This document shows positions 36,652 through 46,024 of a DNA stretch of 64,000 nt, one piece after another (position 1 is the first letter of the stretch; each line of letters starts with the position of its first letter). This DNA is from Bacteroidaceae bacterium (GTDB lineage: Bacteria > Bacteroidota > Bacteroidia > Bacteroidales > Bacteroidaceae). Under the pieces are notes generated by a model, which ran no database searches, was not told the DNA's origin, and worked only from the letters and a program-made list of their open reading frames with translations. The stretch lies in assembly GCA_017560945.1 (NCBI GenBank), contig JAFZDY010000007.1, positions 85,405 through 149,404 on the forward strand, given 5' to 3'. The position numbers were made by a program, and so were the translations under genes.

Positions 36652-38415
36652 TCATTCTCCATATCGTTTGAGAAGATTTTCTGCTTGTGGATCTCCCAAT
36701 TGCTGAGCACGTTGTAAGGCTGTTCGAGCCTCCTCTTTCTTCCCTTGTTGTCCTAAACATACGCCAAGTATGCGATAAGCATCGGCATAGTCGGGTAGTA
36801 ATTCGGTAACACGACGTGCCGCAACAATGGCTTCATCCCAAAGGTTAAAGCGGGCACACACAGAAGCCTGTTCGATAAGATAATCTACATTCTCAGGTGC
36901 CAACTCCACGGCACGTTGAAGATCATTTACGGCCACTTGGTTCATACGTCCGGCTAAGGCCGCCATGGCACGATGATAATAGAAGGCTGCATTAGTTTGT
37001 CCTGCCAATAGATTGTAGTATTCATTGTAGTCTTGCACGGCTTCGCGTGGACGTCCATCAGCCATCAGAGCTTGTGCTCGTTGCAAAATGTAGGGCGCTA
37101 CATCACGTGGGTAGGGCTTGGCGTAGGTGTTGATGGCATGCGTAATGAGGTCTACCACTTCAGATGTACGTGTGGTGTCTCCCATCATTTGTAATGCTTG
37201 AGCAGCTGTATACCATGTTGAGGCTGTGGCAATATTTGACCGATTGACTGAGTAATATGCCTGATAGGCTGCTTGATATTGTCCAAGAGCAAAGTGTAGG
37301 TCTCCCTTTGTCTGTTGATAAAGTGGCAGTGAGTCTTGTGCTATTGCCTTGTCTATTTCTGCAAGGGCTTTATCCAACGTCCAGTCCTTATATGTTAAAG
37401 GGTTCTTATCTGTAGCATTAGTGATGATGAGACGGCATAGAGCATAATGCGCATCGGCTTTATTGGTTGTTAATTCCAATGCACGTGACATATCCTCTTC
37501 TGCTAATTGGAAGTGTGCACTATCGCGGAAACTTTGTACGTAAAGGGCTGCACGACGTTGTAATCCTTCGGCACTTTGTGGGTAAGTGATGATGAATTCG
37601 TTGAGCAATGAAAGGTACTCTTGTGGCCCGCGAGTACTATTCATATAAAGGTAAACAAGTGCTTCTTGTTCGGTGGGTGGAAGTGCTTTCTTAATACCTA
37701 TGGCTTTTAAGATGGGGCTATTCCCTGTAAGTGCACCGATACTGAGATTGGCCGCAAAGCGGACATCAACGGCATAGTTTGTGACATTGTCTTGTCCTCC
37801 GTATGGCTTTTGTATCAACGCTACCACTTCACCCAGTTCATTCATAATGGGGCAACTTACCTGTTTATCGGTCACAGGCATACGCAGTGTATAATAGGCA
37901 TATTGCTCAGACGCGGTAACTCGCTCCTCAACCTTTCCCATGGTACAATCGATGGATTTGCTGGTAGAGTAGGGAAGCATCCATACCGATTGTCCTGCTT
38001 GTACTCCAAGGGTGTCAATAGTTAATGCCGTCAGTTTCTCTTTACCTGCATCGATGCGAAACTTTACGATATCGTATATTTCGTTCGCACCCAATATGTG
38101 TGTCACGGGAAGTTGTTTGCCTGTGTTGGTGATAATTATGGCTTTTTCTGCACTTCGGAAGAGGTTATAGTCAGCCACTGCTTCTCCATTTTCTGAGATG
38201 AAAAAACCATTGCCAGTATTCAATATGTTGTCATCCTTGTCGTAGGTAATGACAGAGAATACGGCTGCACGCGCCTTTTTTGCCCACTTAGGAGCTTCTT
38301 GGGCATAAAGAGGGAGTGACAAAAACAAAATTATCCACATCCAACATTTTCCCAGAGGTTGAATGGCGGATAATTTGTTAATGATATGAGATACTTTCTT
38401 ATTTGTGAAAATCAT
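36652..38415 (-). CDS. Trypsin-fold pseudoprotease with TPR repeats
   Basis: 587 residues. A signal peptide ends near LYAQ; an ATG at residue 26 is an alternative start. Residues 45-245 have the trypsin/HtrA layout (VFSVITYDKDDN, GNGFFISENGEAVADY, a YDIVKFRI Asp), but the usual catalytic His region reads ADYNLF and the GNSGGP loop reads KQVSCPI, so both His and Ser are missing. Residues 255-587 carry about eight tetratricopeptide repeats. Likely a periplasmic scaffold. It lies 40 bases upstream of the Omp85 gene and 14 bases after rlmB. Confidence 0.82.
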   Translation of the reverse strand: MIFTNKKVSHIINKLSAIQPLGKCWMWIILFLSLPLYAQEAPKWAKKARAAVFSVITYDKDDNILNTGNGFFISENGEAVADYNLFRSAEKAIIITNTGKQLPVTHILGANEIYDIVKFRIDAGKEKLTALTIDTLGVQAGQSVWMLPYSTSKSIDCTMGKVEERVTASEQYAYYTLRMPVTDKQVSCPIMNELGEVVALIQKPYGGQDNVTNYAVDVRFAANLSIGALTGNSPILKAIGIKKALPPTEQEALVYLYMNSTRGPQEYLSLLNEFIITYPQSAEGLQRRAALYVQSFRDSAHFQLAEEDMSRALELTTNKADAHYALCRLIITNATDKNPLTYKDWTLDKALAEIDKAIAQDSLPLYQQTKGDLHFALGQYQAAYQAYYSVNRSNIATASTWYTAAQALQMMGDTTRTSEVVDLITHAINTYAKPYPRDVAPYILQRAQALMADGRPREAVQDYNEYYNLLAGQTNAAFYYHRAMAALAGRMNQVAVNDLQRAVELAPENVDYLIEQASVCARFNLWDEAIVAARRVTELLPDYADAYRILGVCLGQQGKKEEARTALQRAQQLGDPQAENLLKRYGE

Positions 38416-38429
38416 GCGTCTATTGGTTT

Positions 38430-39170
38430 TTAGAAACCTCTTTGTCTAAATACCTCGTAGATGAGAATACCTGCTGCTACGCTTACGTTCAATGATTCGA
38501 TGCGTCCAGTCATGGGAATCTTTATCCACTCGTCACAAAGTGCAAGATGTTCGTATGATACACCTTTGTCCTCTGCACCCATGATGATACATATAGGGTC
38601 GGTATATTGTCCGTCGGTGTAGTTATAATCTCCCTTTTCGGTGGCGGCAACTACGTGGAAACCACATTGCTTCAGGTAGTTGATAGTATTGGTGAGACTC
38701 TTCTCGCGACATACGGGAAGGGTATGAAGGGCACCCGCAGAGGTTTTGATTGCATCGGCATTGACTTTGGCACTATTGTTGGTGGGGATAATGATGGCAT
38801 CAACACCTGCACATTCGCATGTACGGGCAATGGCTCCGAAATTACGTACATCGGTCACACCGTCGAGCATCAAGAATACAGGGTTCTTTCCTGCTTCGAA
38901 GAGGGTAGGTACCAAGTCCTCGGTACGTTGGTATGTGATGCTGGAAATGTAGGCAATTACACCCTGGTGATTTTTACGTGTGATGCGGTTGAGACGCTCA
39001 ACAGGTACTCGTTGTATGGGGATGAGTGTGCCCTTGAGTGCGGCAAACAACTCGCGTGATAGTTCGTTTTGAATATCTCGCTTTATCAATATCTTGTCAA
39101 TCTCTTTTCCTGCCTCAATGGCCTCTATCACGGCACGGGTGCCGAAGATCATTTCGCTTTGTTCGTTCAT
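38430..39170 (-). CDS. rlmB: 23S rRNA (guanosine-2'-O-)-methyltransferase RlmB-like (SPOUT)
   Basis: 246 residues. N-terminal substrate-binding domain (MIFGTRAVIEAI, KNHQGVIAY) and C-terminal SpoU/TrmH SPOUT knot with NFGAIARTCECAG (about 111), IIMGAEDKG (about 195) and SLNVSVAAGI (about 226). Methylates ribose of a guanosine in 23S rRNA if it is RlmB; the SpoU family also includes other rRNA and tRNA methylases. Located between recN and the pseudoprotease on the minus strand. Confidence 0.88.
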   Translation of the reverse strand: MNEQSEMIFGTRAVIEAIEAGKEIDKILIKRDIQNELSRELFAALKGTLIPIQRVPVERLNRITRKNHQGVIAYISSITYQRTEDLVPTLFEAGKNPVFLMLDGVTDVRNFGAIARTCECAGVDAIIIPTNNSAKVNADAIKTSAGALHTLPVCREKSLTNTINYLKQCGFHVVAATEKGDYNYTDGQYTDPICIIMGAEDKGVSYEHLALCDEWIKIPMTGRIESLNVSVAAGILIYEVFRQRGF

Positions 39171-39230
39171 TGTCTATCTTTTTATAAATGTAAAGGATGT
39201 ATATGCATTCGTGCTACATCTTTACGGATA

Positions 39231-40898
39231 TTATTCATTTTTCAAGAGTTCTCTTGCATTCTCTATGGCCGCATCGGAGAGGTTTTCGCCACTTAGCATA
39301 TGGGCAATCTCAGTGACGCGTTCTTCGTCGGAAAGACGTACGAGATGCGAGGTGGTACCCTCATCAGTATCCTCCTTGTAGACACGATAGTGTGTGGCTC
39401 CTACAGAAGCAATCTGTGGTAAATGGGTGATGCTGATGACTTGTCGGTTGGCTTGCCCCATTTCCTTCATAATAAGTGCCATACGCTCGGCTATTTTGCC
39501 TGATACACCAGTGTCAATCTCGTCGAAGATGATGGTGGGCAATTTGACGGCTCCTGTGATGAGTGCTTTCAATGAGAGCATTACGCGAGCAATTTCACCA
39601 CCTGAAGCCACGTTGGCAATGTTTTGAAGTTGTCCATTCTTGTTGGCCGAGAAGAGGAAATTGATATTGTCCATACCCGTTGCATCAGGTTCTTGGCGAG
39701 GGATGAACTCTATATTGAATTTTACGTTTGGCATTCCCAATGGGATGAGATGCTCGGTCAGTGTCTGCTCTATGTGGATGGCGGCTTGTTTTCGCAATTG
39801 GGTAAGTTCTTTTGCTTGTACCACCAATTGGTCGTACACTTGCCCCTTCTCGTGAGTCAACTTTTCGATGCGTTCGTCATAACAAGTGATTGCATCGAGT
39901 TTTTCACGTAACTCTTGAGTCAAAGATATCAGTTCACAATCTGTCTGCACATGGTGCTTTTGCTCGAGGGTGTAGATTTCGTTCAGTCTCTCGTTCACTT
40001 GATCCAATCGTGCGGGGTTAAATTCCACTCCATCTTGCGCCGATTCTATCTCGTTGTTGATGTCTTTCAACTCGATGAGGCAACTCTCGATGCGCTCTTG
40101 CAATTCTTCTGCCATAGGGAATACGCGAGATATGTCGCGCAGATGTCGACCAGCATCTTTTAACGCATTGAGTACTCCATTCCCTTCATCAGGATTGAGA
40201 TATTGACTTGCGGCATAGAGGTTATTTTTGATTTCTTCTGCGTGATTCAGACAATCGGCTTCTGCCTCCAATTCCTCCTGTTCACCTTCACGAAGGTTCA
40301 GTGATTCCAATTGCTCCAATTGAAAGGAAATGTAATCCTGTTCAGTACGATTTTTCTCTGCTTCTTCAATGAGGAGATTTAGTTCTTTCGCTAACTCTTT
40401 CCAACGATTGTATGTTGTTTTGTATGTGGCCAACTCCTTGGCATCCGAAGCCATGATGTCCACAATGCCCAGTTGGAAACTTTCCTTTCCTAACAAAAGA
40501 TTTTGGTGTTGGCTATGTACGTCGATGAGTTGTTCGCCCAATTCCTTCATCTGACTAAGTTGAGCAGGTACATCGTTGATGAACGAGCGGCTCTTTCCTG
40601 AGGCAGAGAGTTCACGTCGGAGGATGCATTCGCCTTCATCGTACTCCAACTCGTGCTCCTCAAAGAACTCCTTCATGTTGTATGCGGAGATGTCGAAGTG
40701 GGCCTCGATGACACACTTTGCCGCTCCTGTCTTGATGGCCTTTGTGTCTGCCCTCTGGCCTAAAAGGAGGCCGATGGCTCCAAGGATGATGGATTTACCT
40801 GCACCTGTCTCTCCAGTAATGACGGAGAATCCTTGCTCGAAGTCAATGTCGAGTTTATCGATGAGTGCGTAGTTTTGTATGTGAAGGGATTGTAACAT
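39231..40898 (-). CDS. recN: DNA repair protein RecN
   Basis: 555 residues, an SMC-like ATPase that helps double-strand break repair. Walker A GETGAGKS at 29-36, a central coiled-coil region (about 150-370) with the usual breaks, and the C-terminal ABC half with SGGEIARVMLSLK and Walker B IIFDEIDTGVSG (about 450-470). Full length for the family. Three bases separate it from the upstream DUF4835 gene. Confidence 0.96.
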   Translation of the reverse strand: MLQSLHIQNYALIDKLDIDFEQGFSVITGETGAGKSIILGAIGLLLGQRADTKAIKTGAAKCVIEAHFDISAYNMKEFFEEHELEYDEGECILRRELSASGKSRSFINDVPAQLSQMKELGEQLIDVHSQHQNLLLGKESFQLGIVDIMASDAKELATYKTTYNRWKELAKELNLLIEEAEKNRTEQDYISFQLEQLESLNLREGEQEELEAEADCLNHAEEIKNNLYAASQYLNPDEGNGVLNALKDAGRHLRDISRVFPMAEELQERIESCLIELKDINNEIESAQDGVEFNPARLDQVNERLNEIYTLEQKHHVQTDCELISLTQELREKLDAITCYDERIEKLTHEKGQVYDQLVVQAKELTQLRKQAAIHIEQTLTEHLIPLGMPNVKFNIEFIPRQEPDATGMDNINFLFSANKNGQLQNIANVASGGEIARVMLSLKALITGAVKLPTIIFDEIDTGVSGKIAERMALIMKEMGQANRQVISITHLPQIASVGATHYRVYKEDTDEGTTSHLVRLSDEERVTEIAHMLSGENLSDAAIENARELLKNE

Positions 40899-40901
40899 TT
40901 C

Positions 40902-41810
40902 CTAATTCTTTATCTTGTTCCAACTGGTTGATTGAGAGGGGTTGATGTCGCTCATCATGGCAGAAATATCTTCCTTCTCCTTTTGAGAACCTTTGGAGTA
41001 GACATTTACCAATTCGTCTTTTTTGATGTCTGTCCAGATGATAGGAAGCGCCGACAGGGGTTTGTTCTCCTTTGCTTCTTTCAATTTCTTTAGAGCGGTG
41101 GTAATGTTGGTGCGTCCGCGTTCGGCATTAGTGGCCATCTCGTCAAGGCCTTTGCGATGATATTCGTACATCAGTTGGCGCAGAGGCTCCATACCTCCGT
41201 CCATATAGTCGTTGATAATCGCGTGTCTATTTCGGTCACTATCAAAGGCTTTCCATCCTGGTGCATTCAGCATTTCGGCATTGTTGACAAGGGAGTTCAC
41301 TCGATACAATATCTCACTTCCCCCCTTTGGCGCAAAGGTGTCCATGTCCATGCCTATGATGAGCAGGGCGTAGTAGGCCATGACGGCCGTCAGGTTGTTA
41401 TCCAACATATCTTCTCTAAACTCCAATTGGTCAAACTCCTTGTAGTTGAAGGCAAACTCTGCGTCCTTGAAGTTGAACACTGTGGTGTTGTACGTTGAGT
41501 TGTACACAGGCCTATTGCTTTGCACCATCATGTCACAGGTGAAGTTTCCATCGTCGCTATATTGATTCACCGTGATGTTGAATGAGCAGGAGATGCGCTC
41601 TTGCTGGCTATATTGTTGGTTTGTCCACTTGCGTGTGTTCATGAATTCGGTGAGGGCCGTCTCCAATGTCTTGAACACCTCTTTGTTGGTGCCTTGTATC
41701 TTTTGGCTATTGATGACGACCTTACAATCCAACTCTTGCGCACGAATGCCGATGGGCATCAATGCGGTTAATACCATGATAACCAGTGTACAGATGTGTC
41801 GGATGCGCAT
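40902..41810 (-). CDS. porD: DUF4835 / PorD-like protein of the type IX secretion family
   Basis: 302 residues with a signal peptide ending at IRAQ. The mature part has the DUF4835 layout (CKVVINSQKIQG, FNFKDAEF, DNNLTAVMAYYALLIIGMDMDTFAPKGG, NRHAIINDY). This family includes PorD, first linked to type IX secretion in Porphyromonas, but homologues occur widely in Bacteroidales. The neighbours coaBC and recN match the gene order I recall for porD. Function is inferred from family only. Spacing to recN is 3 bases. Confidence 0.8.
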   Translation of the reverse strand: MRIRHICTLVIMVLTALMPIGIRAQELDCKVVINSQKIQGTNKEVFKTLETALTEFMNTRKWTNQQYSQQERISCSFNITVNQYSDDGNFTCDMMVQSNRPVYNSTYNTTVFNFKDAEFAFNYKEFDQLEFREDMLDNNLTAVMAYYALLIIGMDMDTFAPKGGSEILYRVNSLVNNAEMLNAPGWKAFDSDRNRHAIINDYMDGGMEPLRQLMYEYHRKGLDEMATNAERGRTNITTALKKLKEAKENKPLSALPIIWTDIKKDELVNVYSKGSQKEKEDISAMMSDINPSQSTSWNKIKN

Positions 41811-41830
41811 GTCTATCTCCTCTTTTTTAT

Positions 41831-43045
41831 TTATTTTACTCTCTTTTCCAGCTCGTCTATGATGTCGGATGCTACTTCGTTCTTGGGCTTCAAGGGGTAT
41901 TCCTTCGCCTCTTCCTTGGATACGATGGAAATCTTGTTCGTGTCGTGGCGGAAGCCTGCACCCTTGTCGTTCAGTGAGTTGAGGACGATGAAGTCAAAGT
42001 TCTTACGCTCGAGTTTCCCTTGGGCGTGAGCCAATTCGTCAGTGGTCTCCAAGGCAAATCCTACAAGTGTTTGTCCTTCGCGCTTCGTCTTTCCAAGGGC
42101 GGCGGCAATGTCTTGAGTAGGCTTCAGGCGCAGGATGAGGTCGTCTCCCTCGCGCTTGATCTTCTCCTCGGCTTTTACCTCAGGGGTAAAGTCGGCCACG
42201 GCGGCACATAGGATGCCTGCATCGCAAGTGGGGAAGTGAGTGGTGGCTGCTTTGTACATTTCATCAGCCGACTCTACATCGATGCGTTGTATGTGGGGGT
42301 GCTTGCACTCCATTTGCACAGGGCCGCTGATGAGGGTAACCTCCGCACCTCGCCTTGCACACTCCTCGGCTAACGCATATCCCATCTTACCTGATGAGTA
42401 GTTACCAATGAAACGTACAGGGTCAATTTTTTCGTATGTAGGGCCGGCGGTTATCAATACTTTTTTTTTCTCCAACGGGGAAAAACTTTTTTCCCTGTCT
42501 GAGAAAAATTTCTGTAAGGCAATGATGATATTTTCAGGTTCCTCCATGCGTCCTTTACCCACCAGGTGGCTGGCAAGGAAACCTTCGCCTGGCTCTATGA
42601 TGTGGTTGCCGTATGAGCGTAGTGTATCCAAGTTTTGTTGGGTGGAGGGGTGGGCGTACATGTCGAGGTCCATTGCTGGTGCAACGAAGACAGGTGCCTT
42701 CATCGACAGGTAAGTGGTGATGAGCATGTTGTCCGCCACTCCGTGTGCCATCTTGCCAATGGTAGAGGCTGTGGCAGGGGCAATAATCATGGCATCTGCC
42801 CAAAGTCCTAATGCCACGTGGCTATGCCAGGTGCCGTCGCGTTGGGCAAAGAAGTCGCTGATGACAGGTTTGCTTGTCAAGGCCGACAAGGTGATGGGGG
42901 TGATGAACTCCTTTCCTGCCGGTGTGATGACTACTTGCACCTCGGCTCCCTCCTTGATGAGACCGCGTATCAGGATACAAGCCTTGTAGGCCGCTATGCT
43001 TCCAGTGATACCGAGTACGAATTTCTTTCCTTGTAGTATGCTCAT
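41831..43045 (-). CDS. coaBC: Bifunctional phosphopantothenoylcysteine decarboxylase / phosphopantothenate-cysteine ligase CoaBC
   Basis: 404 residues. Residues 1-190 are the FMN-dependent decarboxylase (GITGSIAAYKA, WHSHVALGLWADAMIIAPATA with the catalytic His, and PAMDLDMY, where Asp replaces the Asn of the usual PxMN motif). Residues 190-404 are the ligase (ITAGPTYEKIDPVRFIGNYSSGKMG). Both steps belong to coenzyme A synthesis. It lies between a DnaQ-like exonuclease gene and the DUF4835 gene. Confidence 0.95.
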   Translation of the reverse strand: MSILQGKKFVLGITGSIAAYKACILIRGLIKEGAEVQVVITPAGKEFITPITLSALTSKPVISDFFAQRDGTWHSHVALGLWADAMIIAPATASTIGKMAHGVADNMLITTYLSMKAPVFVAPAMDLDMYAHPSTQQNLDTLRSYGNHIIEPGEGFLASHLVGKGRMEEPENIIIALQKFFSDREKSFSPLEKKKVLITAGPTYEKIDPVRFIGNYSSGKMGYALAEECARRGAEVTLISGPVQMECKHPHIQRIDVESADEMYKAATTHFPTCDAGILCAAVADFTPEVKAEEKIKREGDDLILRLKPTQDIAAALGKTKREGQTLVGFALETTDELAHAQGKLERKNFDFIVLNSLNDKGAGFRHDTNKISIVSKEEAKEYPLKPKNEVASDIIDELEKRVK

Positions 43046-43172
43046 AAACTATTGTTGTAGATGGAAAGGGACAATTGGGGACAATCCTTCATCGCCTCTT
43101 TTCTTCCAGTTATTTTCTCGAAATTACTTTTTTAATTTTGCTCATCACTTGTCACTCGAGGAGATTACTTCC

Positions 43173-43937
43173 TCACTTCAATCCTAACTTGATGCGTGTC
43201 AACATCTGCTTGGTGTTCAGTGTGAAATCTCCCTGAAGCATCCAACTATAGTAACCAGGGTCTTTGCGAAGAACCTCCTCAACTGATTGTCCCTTGTATT
43301 TGCCAAAGTTGAATGTGGCGATGCCCTGTTCGTTGTACACCATGCGTCCTGCGAAGTCCACATTGTGGGTGAAGCTTGAGTATTCGCTTAGGAAGGCCAT
43401 GTCGTTTTGCAACTCATTTGGGTATCTGTCGAGTTGAGCTTTCAGCACCTCGTATGTGGCGCGTGTGTCGGCCTCGGCGGTGTGAGCATCCTCCAAGTTC
43501 TTGTCGCAATAGAATTTATATGCGGCCGAGAGGGTGCGTTGCTCCAACTTGTGGTAGATGACCTGCACATCGATGAACTTGCGACGGCTCATGTCAATGT
43601 CTACTCCTGCACGAAGGAACTCTTCGGCCAACAGAGGCACGTCAAAACGGTTGCTATTGAAACCTGCAATGTCGCATCCCTCTATGTCGCGGGCAATGAC
43701 CTTGGCTACCTCTTTGAAGGTGGGACAATCGGCCACATCCTCGTCATAGATGCCATGTACCTCCGATGATTGCTCGGGGATGTGCATCTCGGGATTGATG
43801 CGCATGGTCTTCGACTCTTCGTTGCCGTTAGGATAAACCTTCAGGTAGCAAATCTCGACGATGCGGTCGGTGTTAATATTTACACCCGTTGTCTCCAAGT
43901 CGAAGAAGACAATCGGATTTTTCAAATTCAAGTTCAT
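43173..43937 (-). CDS. DnaQ-like 3'-5' exonuclease with C-terminal DUF3820-like part
   Basis: 254 residues. The DEDDh exonuclease is shown by FFDLETTG (Asp13, Glu15), the VHG loop, FNSNRFDVPLL (Asp about 99) and HTAEADTRATYEVL (about 150). The last 55 residues (FNFGKYKGQSVEEVLRKDPGYYSWML) form a small domain often attached to such exonucleases. It could be a proofreading-type or repair exonuclease. It is 121 bases downstream of dnaN, separated by a heptamer-repeat hairpin. Confidence 0.9.
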   Translation of the reverse strand: MNLNLKNPIVFFDLETTGVNINTDRIVEICYLKVYPNGNEESKTMRINPEMHIPEQSSEVHGIYDEDVADCPTFKEVAKVIARDIEGCDIAGFNSNRFDVPLLAEEFLRAGVDIDMSRRKFIDVQVIYHKLEQRTLSAAYKFYCDKNLEDAHTAEADTRATYEVLKAQLDRYPNELQNDMAFLSEYSSFTHNVDFAGRMVYNEQGIATFNFGKYKGQSVEEVLRKDPGYYSWMLQGDFTLNTKQMLTRIKLGLK

Positions 43938-43943
43938 AATGTC

Positions 43944-44055
43944 ATTTACAATTTACCATTTACAATTTACCATTTACAACGCACAAATAATCTAATCCTT
44001 GCACCTCGCAATTGGGGAGTGCAAATTGTACATTGTAAATGGTAATTTGTAAATG
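43944..44055. repeat. Inverted pair of 7-bp repeats (CATTTAC/AATTTAC) between dnaN and the exonuclease
   Basis: Left: CATTTAC and AATTTAC alternate over five units (43944-43978). Right: GCAAATT, GTACATT, GTAAATG, GTAATTT, GTAAATG (44021-44055), the complementary sense. The 42-base spacer contains its own inverted pair TTGCAC/GTGCAA. The right side ends three bases short of the dnaN stop codon. Confidence 0.85.
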
Positions 44056-44058
44056 CCG

Positions 44059-45183
44059 TTAGTCGTTCAGCATCATGGGCATGAGCAACATCAGCAAATT
44101 CTCGTTCTCCTCCTGTTCAGCAGGTACAAGTACACCTGCTCTTGAGGGATCGGCGAGTTCGATGATGACGTCTTGACCTGAAAGGTTGTTCAAGATGTCG
44201 ATGAGGAAAGTTGCCTTGAAGCCAATGCTCATGGGAGAACCGCTATAACTGCAGTTGATAGACTCTTCGGCCGAAGTTGAGAAGTCAATGTCTTGACCTG
44301 AAAGAACCAATTGGTTGTCCTGAAGGCGGAGCTTGATGAGGCTGCTTGCCTGTGACGAGAACACTGACACGCGCTTGAGTGCACTCAGCAGAATGGCGCG
44401 GTCGATGGTTACCTTGTGAGGATTGTTTTGAGGAATCACCGAGTTGTAGTTGGGGTAACGACCCTCAATCAAACGACATACCATGCGGTAGTTGGGCATA
44501 GTGAAGGTAGCGTTGCGGTCATCGAAATCGATGCTCACACTTCCTTGCTCCTTACCCAAGAGATTCTTGAGCAATGTAGCGGGTTTCTTGGGAAGAATGA
44601 AGGCAGCCTTTTCATTGCCCTTAGTAGCATAGTTCTTGTTGCGCACCAATTTGTGTCCGTCCGAAGCCACCATAGTGAGGTCATCAGTGGTGATGTCGAA
44701 GTAGATACCGTTCATCACAGGGCGCAACTCGTCATCTGCCGTAGCGAAGAGGGCGCGGTTGATACCATTCAATAAGGTTGAGGCTTCCATCTCCACGTGT
44801 ACAGCACTTTCGCCCAATGTCACAGGGATGGGGTACTCGTCAGCATTTTGTGCCACTACACTGTAGCGTCCGTTCATGTATTGTACGAGGATTTCCAACG
44901 TGTCAGGGTTGAAGTCAAATGTCAATGGTTGCTCGGGGATTTCCTTCAATGCATCCTGAATGGTCTTGGCATTGATGGCAAAACGGCAATTGCCGTCGTT
45001 CTCCGCTACCTCTATTGAGGTTGACATAGTTGTCTCGTTGTCAGATGCTGTAAGTGACAAAGTTCCGTCATTCAATTCGAATAAGAAACAATCGAGAATG
45101 GGGAGGGTATTCTTCGAGTTGATAACTCGGCCGATTGCTTGCAAATGGTTGAAAAGCCCAGTGCTTGATACGATAAATTTCAT
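44059..45183 (-). CDS. dnaN: DNA polymerase III beta sliding clamp
   Basis: 374 residues forming the ring that tethers DNA polymerase III to DNA. The three-domain clamp fold is recognisable from MKFIVSSTGLFNHLQ at the N-terminus, the RPVMNGIYFD segment (about 153) and a C-terminal MLLMPMMLND, close to the usual MPMR ending. Highly conserved; full length. It heads the minus-strand operon and faces the DUF3127 gene across a 142-base divergent promoter region. Confidence 0.95.
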   Translation of the reverse strand: MKFIVSSTGLFNHLQAIGRVINSKNTLPILDCFLFELNDGTLSLTASDNETTMSTSIEVAENDGNCRFAINAKTIQDALKEIPEQPLTFDFNPDTLEILVQYMNGRYSVVAQNADEYPIPVTLGESAVHVEMEASTLLNGINRALFATADDELRPVMNGIYFDITTDDLTMVASDGHKLVRNKNYATKGNEKAAFILPKKPATLLKNLLGKEQGSVSIDFDDRNATFTMPNYRMVCRLIEGRYPNYNSVIPQNNPHKVTIDRAILLSALKRVSVFSSQASSLIKLRLQDNQLVLSGQDIDFSTSAEESINCSYSGSPMSIGFKATFLIDILNNLSGQDVIIELADPSRAGVLVPAEQEENENLLMLLMPMMLND

Positions 45184-45223
45184 ATAGTCAATTTTTGTTT
45201 TTTATTTCGTTGTAATAATGTGA

Positions 45224-45257
45224 CAAAGGTACGAAAACTTTGTGTATCTATAGCAAA
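45224..45257 (-). promoter_or_regulatory. Promoter of dnaN
   Basis: On the minus strand TACCTTTG (plus CAAAGGTA, 45224-45231), with TTTG at a slightly long 22-base distance (plus CAAA, 45254-45257). Confidence 0.55.
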
Positions 45258-45271
45258 AAGGCGGAAAAAAA

Positions 45272-45303
45272 TTCGTTTAATATGAAATAAAGTAGTACTT
45301 TCG
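45272..45303 (+). promoter_or_regulatory. Promoter of the DUF3127 gene
   Basis: TTCG (45272-45275), 20 bases, TACTTTCG (45296-45303). Each box has one mismatch to the consensus. It is divergent from the dnaN promoter. Confidence 0.55.
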
Positions 45304-45325
45304 CGAAAAATTTTAAAGTATACAC

Positions 45326-45715
45326 ATGGAATTAAAAGGTAAAATAATCGCAGTTCTCCCTGCTCGTGAGGGAGTTGCAAAGAGTAGCGGTAATCCCTGG
45401 AAAATACAGGAGTATGTATTGGAAACAACCGGTGAGCAATATCCTCGCAAGATGTGCTTCAATGTGTTTGGTGCCGATAAGATCGATCAGTTTAATATTC
45501 AGTTGGGTGAAGAGCTCACCGTGTCATTCGATATAGATTGCCGTCAGTGGCAAGATCGTTGGTTTAACGACATCCGTGCATGGAAGGTAGAGCGTGTAAG
45601 TGACCAAGCCTCTGCACCGCAACCCATGAACGAAAGCGCGGCTCCTTTCCCTCCTGTATCAGCGGCTCCCGTTGACTTCTCTGCAGGTGACGAGAAGGAC
45701 GATTTGCCTTTCTAA
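45326..45715 (+). CDS. DUF3127 protein with an SSB-like C-terminal tip
   Basis: 129 residues. Residues 1-95 match DUF3127, a small OB-fold-like family of Bacteroidetes (ELKGKIIAVLPAREG, KIQEYVLETTGEQYPRK, LGEELTVSFDIDCRQWQDRWFNDIRAWK). Then comes a Pro/Ala-rich linker and an acidic end GDEKDDLPF. The last residues resemble the DDDIPF tip that single-stranded DNA-binding protein uses to recruit repair and replication proteins. It is divergent from dnaN. A role in DNA metabolism is inferred, not established. Confidence 0.8.
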   Translation: MELKGKIIAVLPAREGVAKSSGNPWKIQEYVLETTGEQYPRKMCFNVFGADKIDQFNIQLGEELTVSFDIDCRQWQDRWFNDIRAWKVERVSDQASAPQPMNESAAPFPPVSAAPVDFSAGDEKDDLPF

Positions 45716-45961
45716 AAAAGTAAAGAGCGAAAAAATCATGAGAGAGTGTGTCTTGTGATTCACTCCTCTCACATTCTTAGGCGCGGATTACACAAATTTC
45801 ACGAAAACATTTCATACAATGGGATTTAAAGTAGTGATAATTGGTGCAATTCGCGCCTAAATCTTGTAGGTATAGTCTTTTCGTAGAAGATGTGTTCTTC
45901 TCTTTTCACATACATAATATTCTACTAACATACACCCTGATATACAGGGTATCTGACTATA
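45716..45961. other. Gap between the DUF3127 gene and rho
   Basis: No gene is seen. It contains one GGCRCGGATT inverted repeat (45777-45860) and a short palindrome ACCCTGATATACAGGGT near 45934; the rho terminator follows at its right end. Confidence 0.6.
45777..45860. repeat. GGCRCGGATT-type inverted repeat behind the DUF3127 gene
   Basis: TTAGGCGCGGATT (45777-45789) pairs with AATTCGCGCCTAA (45848-45860) with a single mismatch across an AT-rich centre. Confidence 0.85.
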
Positions 45962-45997
45962 ATAAAAAAACAAGGAAGGATTTAATACCCTTCCTTG
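45962..45997 (-). terminator. Terminator of rho
   Basis: Plus-strand CAAGGAAGG (45971-45979) and CCTTCCTTG (45989-45997) form a perfect 9-bp stem; in the minus-strand transcript it is followed by TTTTTTTATT. Confidence 0.88.
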
Positions 45998-46024
45998 TTC
46001 TATTGTTGCTTTTGTGTGATTTTA

